Part shown: piece after piece, positions 1-5,843 of the stretch
Layout: each line of letters starts with the position of its first letter
Position numbering within the stretch: the stretch's first letter is position 1
NCBI GenBank assembly: GCA_030638325.1
Contig: DAOWEV010000199.1
Location: 1-6,277, forward strand
Source: Bacteroidales bacterium
GTDB lineage: Bacteria; Bacteroidota; Bacteroidia; Bacteroidales; JAGOPY01
Length of the DNA: 6,277 nucleotides
Reading direction: 5' to 3'
Made by a program: the position numbers and the translations under genes
The notes under the pieces: model-generated
Databases searched by the model: none
Told to the model about the DNA's origin: nothing
The model's input: only the letters and a program-made list of their open reading frames with translations

Positions 1-702
1 AGTGTATTCCGGCTTGCTGGCGATCATCTCATCCGGTCTGCCTTCAGCAATTATTTTACCCTCGTCGATGATGGCTATTTGAGAACACAGGCTTTCTGCT
101 TCTTCCATATAATGAGAGGTATAAATGATAGTTGTTCCTGATTCGTTCATGGCACGTAAATATTCCAGGATCTTATTTCTGGATTGCACGTCGATCCCAA
201 CAGTTGGCTCGTCGAGGAACAGTATGCCCGGATTATGTAATATACCCGCAATCAGGTTCACCCTTCGTTTCATGCCACCGGAGAATGCTTTGATTTTCCG
301 GTCAGCGTACATTTCCAACCCCATCATGTTCAGGCATTGATCTATCCTGTCGTTCAACACAGTACCTTTAAGTCCGTACATCCGGCCGATAAATTGCAGG
401 TTTTCCCTCGCTGTGAGTGTCGGGTAGAGGGCGATATCCTGTGGCACCACACCAATCTCTTTTTTTATTTTCGGAAGATCTTTTGGCAATGAAAGATCAT
501 GGATCAGCACCTCGCCGGATGTCATACTGATAAGCCCGCAGAGGATATTGATGGTGGTTGTCTTGCCGGCCCCGTTCGGGCCAAGCAGGCCAAAGATCTC
601 TCTTTGAGCAATCTTGATGGAAATCCCTTTCAGGGCTTCCTCCGGCGCACCGTTATAAACTTTTACGAGTTCATGGATCTGTATGGCTGGTTTTTGAACC
701 AT
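1..702 (-). CDS. ABC-2-type transporter ATP-binding protein (3' end cut by window edge)
   Basis: Cytoplasmic ATPase subunit of an ABC exporter of the CcmA/NatA/DrrA type. The window holds its first 234 residues and the frame is open to base 1. I translated the reverse strand and see every nucleotide-binding motif in order: Walker A GPNGAGKT (residues 41-48), Q-loop Gln88 in VVPQD, signature FSGGMKRR (140-147), Walker B ILFLDEP (160-166) and H-loop His197 in TSHYMEE. A family member is usually 240-310 residues, so little is missing. The ATG at 702 is set by an in-frame TAA 18 bases upstream; there is no Shine-Dalgarno, only an A/T-rich leader. The protein has no membrane segments, so its permease should be a separate gene, probably just left of the window. 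It is the last visible gene of the leftward block behind the BtrH-like gene, which suggests export or surface placement of the pathway product. Family is sure; substrate is inference. Confidence 0.95.
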   Translation of the reverse strand, partial: MVQKPAIQIHELVKVYNGAPEEALKGISIKIAQREIFGLLGPNGAGKTTTINILCGLISMTSGEVLIHDLSLPKDLPKIKKEIGVVPQDIALYPTLTARENLQFIGRMYGLKGTVLNDRIDQCLNMMGLEMYADRKIKAFSGGMKRRVNLIAGILHNPGILFLDEPTVGIDVQSRNKILEYLRAMNESGTTIIYTSHYMEEAESLCSQIAIIDEGKIIAEGRPDEMIASKPEYT

Positions 703-736
703 TAAATCAACTGATATTTATAAGCTGTTTTATTCA

Positions 737-744
737 CAAATTTA
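737..744 (-). promoter_or_regulatory. Candidate Bacteroidota -7 element before the ABC ATPase gene
   Basis: Read on the minus strand this is TAAATTTG, matching the TAnnTTTG -7 consensus of Bacteroidota sigma factor promoters. It sits about 35 bases before the ATG at 702, giving a leader of about 28 nt. A TTTTG lies upstream but only 13 bases away, shorter than the usual gap, so the -33 element is weak. The ABC gene may have its own promoter in addition to read-through from the BtrH-like gene. Confidence 0.4.
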
Positions 745-783
745 TCTATTACGAAGCCAAAAGTTAAATTGCTTTGGACTCCT

Positions 784-817
784 GACTTCCCCCGAAAGCT
801 TTCGGGGTCGGACTTCC
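784..817. repeat. 18-bp perfect palindrome flanked by GACTTCC direct repeats
   Basis: CCCCGAAAGCTTTCGGGG at 790-807 is a perfect palindrome with 9 paired bases per arm. Copies of GACTTCC flank it at 784-790 and 811-817. It lies 29 bases beyond the stop of the BtrH-like gene and about 90 bases before the ABC ATPase start. There is no T-run after it on either strand, so it is not a classical intrinsic terminator. It may be a REP-like dispersed element, an mRNA-end hairpin or a protein site. Confidence 0.6.
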
Positions 818-835
818 GACTTGTACTTTAGGGCA

Positions 836-1858
836 TTAGGAATTAATCTGCTTAAGTCTCATGAATATTTTCTTCTCCCTGTCAGCAATATCCATCAGAA
901 CATCGGCAGCAGCGTTATAGGATTCCGTTGCTCCGGTCCTGTTTTTGAAGATCCTGCCGGCGATCAGTGCAAACTCGCGCCATTTATCACCCGCATCTGT
1001 CATTTCCACAGATACCTCCTCAAGCCATGGCTGATTGAGCTCTCTGGCCGATTCCTGCAGGAAAGCCGCATATATGAACCTGAATCCGGCGCCTCCCGTA
1101 CCGATCTCTTCAAGCATCCTGACCATTTGTCCGAGGTATAATGATGCTTTCTTCGGACCCAGTTTTTTGGGCCATTTACGCAGTCTCCGGGCCAGGTACC
1201 GGATCCCTTTCACACCGAAGAGCGGAACCGGAATGTTAAGCATGTCTTTACTGGTTTTTTTGATGCCTTTGATAATGGCTTCTTTAAGATCATAGTTAGC
1301 CGGCAGGGATTCAATATGGTACATACGCCCTTTCGGAGGATAAGTACCCTTGGCATACCTGACCCTCTGCAAATCTTTATACGTCAGGTGTTCAATATCT
1401 TCCATGATGGGGTCGCTGATGATATATTCTCCATTCTCCCTGCCGGTCACCACGATGTTATGCGCATTGAAATGGAAGCGAAATGGTTGCGGGAAATAAG
1501 TAAGATGATAAACACCCACGAGGCATCCGGTCGGGATCCCTCTCTCAAGGTTATCGTCGAGCGCTTTCATGGATGAGGCAGGATCTTTGAATTTAAACCT
1601 TGCGATGTTGACACCCAGTCTTTTTGTAACCCTGTTAAAAATCATTCCCGGCCAGGGCCTGAACGAAATAACCGGAAGGCCATTCAGCTTAATGAACGGC
1701 ATATAGGAAAAAAAGAGGCCTGAGCCAAGGCCGAAGACCATCGCCTCACTCAAATTGATATTGTGATATTTCAACAGGTTAGAGGTAACCCCGTTCTCGC
1801 AGTGGGCCGCCTGATGATGTTTAAAATCTATCTTAATGTCTTTATTGCTTGTCTTCAT
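836..1858 (-). CDS. BtrH-like acyltransferase (BtrH N-terminal domain plus DUF4872-like C-terminal domain)
   Basis: A 340-residue protein of the BtrH family. Butirosin BtrH is a cysteine-type acyltransferase that moves an ACP-bound acyl chain onto an aminoglycoside amine. Residues about 14-165 form the BtrH_N-like domain: AAHCENG gives the likely nucleophile Cys20, SEAMVFGLGSGLFFSY (37-52) matches the family's glycine-rich stretch, and His133 (FNAHNIVVTG) with Asp149 (IISDP) would complete a Cys-His-Asp triad. Residues about 190-340 look like the DUF4872 part, with the GGAGFRFIYAAFLQE block at 256-269. No signal peptide or membrane segment is seen, so it should be cytoplasmic. It lies in a leftward block with a DarB-like ketosynthase and an ABC ATPase, separated from the preceding gene by the 8-bp repeat arrays. 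I infer ACP-to-acceptor acyl transfer, possibly the ester bond of a flexirubin-type pigment; a C-N bond or hydrolysis is also possible. Confidence 0.85.
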   Translation of the reverse strand: MKTSNKDIKIDFKHHQAAHCENGVTSNLLKYHNINLSEAMVFGLGSGLFFSYMPFIKLNGLPVISFRPWPGMIFNRVTKRLGVNIARFKFKDPASSMKALDDNLERGIPTGCLVGVYHLTYFPQPFRFHFNAHNIVVTGRENGEYIISDPIMEDIEHLTYKDLQRVRYAKGTYPPKGRMYHIESLPANYDLKEAIIKGIKKTSKDMLNIPVPLFGVKGIRYLARRLRKWPKKLGPKKASLYLGQMVRMLEEIGTGGAGFRFIYAAFLQESARELNQPWLEEVSVEMTDAGDKWREFALIAGRIFKNRTGATESYNAAADVLMDIADREKKIFMRLKQINS

Positions 1859-1882
1859 TTAATGGGTTTAGCCGTTATTTTA

Positions 1883-1930
1883 GCGTAAATGGGCAAATGC
1901 GTAAATGCTTTAAGGCTTAAATGGGGAAAT
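1883..1930. repeat. 8-bp tandem repeat array, left arm (6 units)
   Basis: The bases split into six consecutive 8-mers, most ending in AAAT: GCGTAAAT, GGGCAAAT, GCGTAAAT, GCTTTAAG, GCTTAAAT, GGGGAAAT. This is the reverse complement of the unit type in the array at 1949-2012: GCGTAAAT pairs with ATTTACGC and GCTTAAAT with ATTTAAGC. The 13-mer AAATGCGTAAATG (1895-1907) is perfectly complementary to 1996-2008. It lies between two same-strand genes. Confidence 0.8.
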
Positions 1931-1948
1931 GTTATTTATTGTTCCTGC

Positions 1949-2012
1949 ATTCAATCATTTTATCATTCAATCATTCAATTATTTAATCATTTAATCATTT
2001 ACGCATTTAAGC
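1949..2012. repeat. 8-bp tandem repeat array, right arm (8 units, opposite orientation)
   Basis: Eight consecutive 8-mers that begin with ATT: ATTCAATC, ATTTTATC, ATTCAATC, ATTCAATT, ATTTAATC, ATTTAATC, ATTTACGC, ATTTAAGC. The array ends two bases from the stop codon of the 2014-2418 gene. With the left arm (1883-1930) and an 18-base unrelated spacer (1931-1948) it fills nearly the whole gap between that gene and the BtrH-like gene. The transcript could fold back into a long imperfect hairpin. Confidence 0.85.
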
Positions 2013-2013
2013 A

Positions 2014-2418
2014 TTATATAGAAAAAGTGTTTTTAATTTCTTCAACGCTTATGTCAAATGCATCTGCATATTGCTCTAATGTCTCATTGTCAAGATCATG
2101 GAACACAACAGGCTTAAGATGTCTTTTCACTTTTCTTTTTGGAATTCCCGTATATTGTGATAACATTTTTATATCCAACATGTTCTTTTCCATAAAATAT
2201 GCAATGGGACTAAGTTCACCGGAGATTACCTTATTCCTAATTTTTTCCACTTTTTCATGGATGACATCCCAGGCTTGCAGCATGGCTGTATTCTTCGGTG
2301 ACCAGCCGGTACTATGCGCCGTCACATAATTTCCATCCTGATCCACAACATAACACAGATCCTTGAATTTTCCTTCATGTATCCCTTCGTTATCCTGTGG
2401 CAGATCTTTCTTCTTCAT
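2014..2418 (-). CDS. Unrecognised 134-residue protein with helix-turn-helix-like C-terminal part
   Basis: I do not recognise a named family. Residues about 17-40 (FKDLCYVVDQDGNYVTAHSTG) look like a short beta-rich segment. Residues 41-65 are helical. Residues about 70-131 resemble a Cro/Xre-like helix bundle: LSPIAYFMEKNMLDIKMLSQYTG, then a basic stretch IPKRKVKRHLKP, then two further helices. The basic helix could bind DNA or an acidic partner such as an ACP; the sequence does not decide. There is no signal peptide or membrane segment. The start ATG at 2418 lies 9 bases after the stop of the hotdog gene, so the two are very likely co-transcribed and perhaps translationally coupled. Its place inside a biosynthetic block suggests a pathway regulator or small scaffold protein, with low certainty. 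Composition is like that of its neighbours. Confidence 0.85.
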   Translation of the reverse strand: MKKKDLPQDNEGIHEGKFKDLCYVVDQDGNYVTAHSTGWSPKNTAMLQAWDVIHEKVEKIRNKVISGELSPIAYFMEKNMLDIKMLSQYTGIPKRKVKRHLKPVVFHDLDNETLEQYADAFDISVEEIKNTFSI

Positions 2419-2427
2419 GGGGTCAGA

Positions 2428-2865
2428 TTATAGTTCGTTTGTCAGGAATATTTTCATCTCACATTCCGCAACAGCTTTATTTCCTGATAATATGTTTGCC
2501 TGAATGACCGAGGCATCCCCAAATTCAAACAGCACTTTTATGGTAGTTGTCAACTCATCTCCCAAACGGGGCAAACTGCTTAATTTAAAGTTTTTGACAG
2601 CGCCTATCACCCCAATGGGAATATGGGTTTTGTCTCCCTCATCTCTGCCTGAGGCAAGCCAGCCGGTACGTATGGCAGCCGTCTGTGCCATATTCTCTAT
2701 CAGGCCCGGTTCAAGAAACTCCCCCTGACTAACAAACAGGTTGTCTTTTCTAAGCTTGAGTGTTGTTGTACAGCTTGATTCATCGCATGACAACAGTTTA
2801 TCAACCATGACCATAGGTGGGCGTTGTGGTATCAACCGGAGTATCTTTTCTGCCTCTGCAAGCAT
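2428..2865 (-). CDS. Hotdog-fold 3-hydroxyacyl-ACP dehydratase-like protein (FabZ/ApeP type)
   Basis: A 145-residue single hotdog domain, the normal size for FabZ- or ApeP-type dehydratases, which remove water from 3-hydroxyacyl-ACP. The N-terminal IPQRPPMVMVDKL (12-24) matches the family's IPHRxPxxxVDxV segment, with Gln in place of His. The central helix carries PGLIENMAQTAA (53-64), equal to the ExMAQ motif, so Glu57 matches the catalytic acid. The GHFP segment that carries the catalytic His in FabZ is not present; SQGEFLEPG stands there, closer to the ApeP/COG4706 branch. It is therefore either a variant dehydratase, a non-catalytic partner of another hotdog subunit (as in ApeI-ApeP), or an enzyme with different chemistry. 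It lies 48 bases downstream of the DarB-like gene and 9 bases upstream of the next gene. Confidence 0.88.
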   Translation of the reverse strand: MLAEAEKILRLIPQRPPMVMVDKLLSCDESSCTTTLKLRKDNLFVSQGEFLEPGLIENMAQTAAIRTGWLASGRDEGDKTHIPIGVIGAVKNFKLSSLPRLGDELTTTIKVLFEFGDASVIQANILSGNKAVAECEMKIFLTNEL

Positions 2866-2895
2866 TGTCTAAAACTGGAGATTATTACTTCAATA

Positions 2896-2903
2896 CAAAT
2901 GTA
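2896..2903 (-). promoter_or_regulatory. Candidate -7 element before the hotdog gene
   Basis: On the minus strand this reads TACATTTG, a match to TAnnTTTG. It lies in the 48-base gap between the DarB-like and hotdog genes, about 30 bases before the ATG at 2865. No well-spaced -33 TTTG is seen. It could be an internal promoter of the operon or a chance match in A/T-rich DNA. Confidence 0.3.
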
Positions 2904-2913
2904 GTCAAAGAAA

Positions 2914-4053
2914 TCAAACTACTGTTATCCAGACAAAGACATAGGAGAACCGGGCGCTTTCAGGGACCATTACACAAATCTTTTGCCCTTTCTTTAATTC
3001 ACCGGAATGGAATAGTTCTTCCAGCATAAAATAGGCAGAAGCAGCCCCTACGTTGCCGAGCCGGGTCAGGTTAGTAAACCACTTCTCTTGTGGAATATTG
3101 ATCCCTATTTTTTTGTTCTCTTCTTCAATACGATATCTGAAATATTCTGAAGAAAGGTGAGGCAGAAAATAATCAATATCACCGGGATCTATATTGTGTT
3201 TTTTGAAAACCTCCAATTGAAATTGTCCGCCCGTTTTAACGATATTATCACCCAGCAGCTTAACATCCTGCCGTAGAGAAAATACTGATCTTTCAAGGAG
3301 CTCCTGTTCTGTAAAGTTTTTCCATCCCTTTATATCACCCTTCCCATTTTTTTCACACCCGGCGTACATACATGTCTTCAGTTTATTGGCGAAAGATGTG
3401 GTTTCGATCCAATCAATGCGGAGAGAAAGGCCTTTGGTATTGGGCTTGTTTTGAAGGAGGGCAGCCCCGGCACCGTCCGACAGCATCCATCGCAGAAAGT
3501 CTTTCTCAAAAGCCAGTATGGGGCTTTCTTCCAGCAGGTGAAGCTTTTCAGATTCTTTTTCAAAATTACGGGCATGCATCCAGGCAGATAATTTCTCTGA
3601 CCCCGCCGAAATTGCATTCTTCTTTTCTCCTGCCAGGATAGCAAGATAAGCATATTTCATGGCATGCATTCCGGAAGCACAGGAACCGGTAGGAGAGATG
3701 ATCTCAATGTTACCACCACCAATCTCACCATGCACCATGGAAGTGTGGGAGGGCAGGAGCTGGTCGGGTGAAGTTGTTCCGCATGCCAGCAATTCCAGGT
3801 CATTTATCTGGAAATCATCATCCATCAGCCTGTGGATGGCTTCGGCGGTCAGCTCAGTGTTGGAATGTGTGGAATTTCCATTTTCATCGAGGGCATAATA
3901 CCTGGTTTGAATTTGATTGTTTCTGAGTATGACACGCCTGGCTTTAGAAGGTACTCCGCCAACCATTCCCAAATACTTCTCCATGTTATCATTCGTCACT
4001 GCCTCATTTGGCATAAACTTCGCAAGGCGAGTGATATAAACTTTCTCAGGCAT
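2914..4053 (-). CDS. darB: DarB-like 3-ketoacyl-ACP synthase III (dialkylresorcinol ketosynthase)
   Basis: A 379-residue thiolase-fold ketosynthase of the FabH/KAS III class. The full Cys-His-Asn triad is visible: Cys125 in PTGSCASGMHAMKYA, His299 in YFLPHLSS and Asn334 in RLGNVGAASAYFMLEEL. Further family marks are LSDGAGAALL (191-200) and the C-terminal VMVPESARFSYVF. It is longer than housekeeping FabH (about 320), and its N-terminal part (VYITRLAKFMPNEAVTNDN, then ARRVILRNNQIQTRYYALD) resembles the DarB proteins of flexirubin/DAR clusters. Those condense a 3-ketoacyl thioester with a second acyl unit and cyclise it to a cyclohexanedione. Residues just inside the N-terminus are not a signal peptide; the enzyme is cytosolic. 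It is the first gene of the leftward block, with a good -7 element 33 bases before the ATG. KAS III class is certain; DarB assignment is from remembered family resemblance plus the neighbouring DarA-like gene. Confidence 0.9.
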   Translation of the reverse strand: MPEKVYITRLAKFMPNEAVTNDNMEKYLGMVGGVPSKARRVILRNNQIQTRYYALDENGNSTHSNTELTAEAIHRLMDDDFQINDLELLACGTTSPDQLLPSHTSMVHGEIGGGNIEIISPTGSCASGMHAMKYAYLAILAGEKKNAISAGSEKLSAWMHARNFEKESEKLHLLEESPILAFEKDFLRWMLSDGAGAALLQNKPNTKGLSLRIDWIETTSFANKLKTCMYAGCEKNGKGDIKGWKNFTEQELLERSVFSLRQDVKLLGDNIVKTGGQFQLEVFKKHNIDPGDIDYFLPHLSSEYFRYRIEEENKKIGINIPQEKWFTNLTRLGNVGAASAYFMLEELFHSGELKKGQKICVMVPESARFSYVFVWITVV

Positions 4054-4085
4054 ATCAGTATCAAATAAACCTCAAATTTTGGGGG

Positions 4086-4093
4086 CAAAGGTA
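4086..4093 (-). promoter_or_regulatory. Bacteroidota -7 promoter element for the leftward operon
   Basis: On the minus strand this reads TACCTTTG followed by CCCCC, a full match to TAnnTTTG with the common C-rich continuation. Transcription would start near 4079, leaving a leader of about 26 nt before the darB-like ATG at 4053. The nearest upstream TTG (in ATATTGTATC) is 15 bases away, slightly short for a -33 element. This is the best promoter candidate for the whole leftward block. Confidence 0.6.
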
Positions 4094-4141
4094 TAAAAAA
4101 TGAAGATACAATATTTTTTCAAAACAAGTATGGGTTTAAAA

Positions 4142-4154
4142 CCACCTTCGGTGG
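4142..4154. repeat. Short hairpin CCACC-TTC-GGTGG
   Basis: A 5-bp perfect inverted repeat with a 3-base loop in the divergent spacer, about 50 bases upstream of the leftward -7 element and 120 bases before the rightward one. It has no T-run. It could be a regulator site or part of a dispersed repeat; nothing in the sequence decides. Confidence 0.35.
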
Positions 4155-4163
4155 GAGATAATT

Positions 4164-4212
4164 GATTGTTGCAGGTTGCAGGTTACAGGTTACGGGTTAA
4201 TAGTTGATGGTT
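4164..4212. repeat. 7-bp tandem repeat array (7 units, NNNNGTT)
   Basis: Seven consecutive heptamers all ending in GTT: GATTGTT, GCAGGTT, GCAGGTT, ACAGGTT, ACGGGTT, AATAGTT, GATGGTT. The first two GCAGGTT copies are identical and the outer units are worn, as in an old tandem array. It sits in the 272-bp divergent spacer (4054-4325) between the darB-like and FAD oxidoreductase genes. The rest of that spacer holds the two candidate promoters and one short hairpin. Confidence 0.8.
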
Positions 4213-4246
4213 TGAGAATGTGTCAGCGGAACTTAAATCATGTTAC

Positions 4247-4279
4247 TTGTGCTGAGTTGAATATTAATCTCTACTTTTG
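4247..4279 (+). promoter_or_regulatory. Candidate Bacteroidota promoter for the FAD oxidoreductase gene
   Basis: A -7 element TACTTTTG at 4272-4279 fits TAnnTTTG, and a TTG at 4247-4249 lies 22 bases before it, near the usual -33 spacing. Transcription would start near 4286, about 40 bases before the ATG at 4326. It is followed by an A-rich leader, as is common in this phylum. Confidence 0.5.
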
Positions 4280-4299
4280 AAACAAAAAACGATTAAACC

Positions 4300-4329
4300 A
4301 TGAGACTGTTTAGCCTGCATTATTCATGA
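4300..4329 (+). CDS. Possible 9-codon leader ORF overlapping the oxidoreductase start
   Basis: An ATG at 4300 opens a short frame encoding MRLFSLHYS. It ends in TGA at 4327-4329, which overlaps the oxidoreductase ATG as ATGA. The start has an A-rich upstream context (GATTAAACC) typical of Bacteroidota starts and lies just after the predicted transcript start. It may couple translation to the next gene or be chance; the peptide carries no attenuator-like codon run. Confidence 0.25.
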   Translation: MRLFSLHYS

Positions 4330-5843
4330 CTACAAACTTTGACATAATAGTTATCGGTTCCGGACTGGGAGGGTTGGTAGCAGCCGCTAAACTTGCCAGA
4401 TCCGGAAAAAAGGTCATGGTTATTGAGCAACATAATATTCCGGGAGGGGCAGCAACTTCATTCAAAAGAGAAGAATACAAGTTTGAAGTCAGCCTTCACG
4501 CAATGGATGGCTTAAAAGATGGAGATTCAAAATACAAGATATTTGAAGACCTTGGGATTAACAAGAGCATCAATCTCATACCGGAAGAAGACCTTTATCA
4601 CCATATTGATAAAAAAAACTCATTCACCTTCTGGTCGGAATTTGATAAGGCAAAATACGATCTGTCAAATAAATTCCCTAATGAAAAGGCCCACATTGAG
4701 AAGTATTTCGAAACCATTTTCAGTATCGGTGATGGTATTTCAAAGATCGGAAAACTAAACCCATTTCTGAGGATCATCCTGGTTCCTCTATTTCCATTTC
4801 TTTATCCCAATGTGGTAAAGAACATGAAGAAAACCATTGGTGAACATATAGATAAGTATATTGACAATGAGGAGTTGAAAGTCATTTTATTGTCCAACCT
4901 TATGTATTATCATGATGACCCTTATAAACTATCATTGATTTTTTATGCAATTGCACAAACCAGCTATTACAAAAAGGGGGCCTGGTATATAAAAGGTGGC
5001 TCACAGAAACTCTCAGAAGCGCTAAGCGATATAATAAGGGCACATGGAGGAGAGATCCTGCTCAGTCATCGTGTAGAAGAAATCCTCAGCGATGGTAAAA
5101 AAGTAACCGGCATACATTGCAAGCAAATAAGTGAGAGAGAAGGCTCATTATTAACATTCCATGCTCCTGTAATAATTGCCAATGCGGCAATACCGAGTGT
5201 GGTTAAAATGATTGATGGCAAATTGGCTGAGAGGCTCCGGAAAAAGATATTAAATCTTCAGCCATCGAATTCGCTTTTGAATGTTTTTCTGGGCCTGAAA
5301 GCGCCAACCTCATCAATCGGAAATGCTTTTTACTCTTTACATGTTTTCGATAATGACGATTTAACGATAAAAACCTTGAATAGTTCTTTTCATAAGGATT
5401 TCGATGAAAGGCCATTCATTTTTGTTGATTATGGCAATATCGATTCCGGTATTGTTCCTGAAGGAAAGTCTCAGGCTGTTATATGTACAATGGATTATAT
5501 CGATGAATGGAATAATTTATCAAGAGAAGAATACAGGCAAAGGAAGGAGCATGTTGCCAGAACCCTGATTGAAAGACTTGAAAAGCATCTCCCTGGAATT
5601 CAGGATTTAATAGATTATGTTGAGGTCGGGACTTCAAAAACGATGGAAAGATACCTCGGAACACCCGGTGGGGCTGTTTATGGCTACGCCCAATCACCTG
5701 AGCAGGCCATTCTCAAGAGAATAAAACAAAAGTCTCCGGTTCCGGGATTGTACTTCGCTTCAGCATGGACATTTCCGGGCGGAGGATTTTCAGGCACTAT
5801 TTTAGCGGGCTATTTGTGCGCTCTTAGCGTGTTGAAGACATAG
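4326..5843 (+). CDS. CrtI/CrtISO-like FAD-dependent oxidoreductase (phytoene desaturase / carotenoid isomerase superfamily)
   Basis: A 505-residue flavoprotein, a usual length for this superfamily (COG1233 type). The N-terminal Rossmann fold shows IIVIGSGLGGL (7-17), with Glu34 at the end of strand 2 (VMVIEQHNIPGGAATSF), the ADP-ribose site and family GG pair. YIKGGSQKLSEAL (221-233) is the conserved mid-protein motif. The C-terminal GLYFASAWTFPGGGFSGTILAG (474-495) closes the FAD site. A hydrophobic stretch at about 146-161 (PFLRIILVPLFPFLYP) may dip into the membrane to take a lipid substrate. Members desaturate, isomerise or saturate conjugated polyenes, and the motifs do not separate these. 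It is read away from the darB-like gene and converges on the darA-like gene, so a role on an acyl or polyene chain of the DAR/flexirubin pathway is likely by context; a carotenoid substrate cannot be excluded, though no other crt gene is visible. Start at 4326 gives the standard short N-terminus. Confidence 0.92.
   Translation: MTTNFDIIVIGSGLGGLVAAAKLARSGKKVMVIEQHNIPGGAATSFKREEYKFEVSLHAMDGLKDGDSKYKIFEDLGINKSINLIPEEDLYHHIDKKNSFTFWSEFDKAKYDLSNKFPNEKAHIEKYFETIFSIGDGISKIGKLNPFLRIILVPLFPFLYPNVVKNMKKTIGEHIDKYIDNEELKVILLSNLMYYHDDPYKLSLIFYAIAQTSYYKKGAWYIKGGSQKLSEALSDIIRAHGGEILLSHRVEEILSDGKKVTGIHCKQISEREGSLLTFHAPVIIANAAIPSVVKMIDGKLAERLRKKILNLQPSNSLLNVFLGLKAPTSSIGNAFYSLHVFDNDDLTIKTLNSSFHKDFDERPFIFVDYGNIDSGIVPEGKSQAVICTMDYIDEWNNLSREEYRQRKEHVARTLIERLEKHLPGIQDLIDYVEVGTSKTMERYLGTPGGAVYGYAQSPEQAILKRIKQKSPVPGLYFASAWTFPGGGFSGTILAGYLCALSVLKT

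Noticed and set aside
821..1141. Open frame of 106 codons on the plus strand
   Set aside because: Lies antisense inside the BtrH-like gene, shows no recognisable motif and has no promoter; the minus-strand frame carries the family motifs.
1883..2012. CRISPR-like array
   Set aside because: Units are only 8 bp, have no unique spacers, and come in two opposite orientations; there is no cas gene.
1889..2329. Open frame of 146 codons on the plus strand
   Set aside because: Its first part is translated tandem repeat and the rest is antisense to the 2014-2418 gene.
3378..3653. Alternative minus-strand frame of 91 codons
   Set aside because: Entirely inside the darB-like gene in another frame, while that gene keeps an intact catalytic triad over its full length.
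4326..5843. Carotenoid cluster call based on the CrtI-like gene
   Set aside because: No phytoene synthase or other crt gene is visible and the neighbours are DAR/fatty-acid type, so the substrate was left open.
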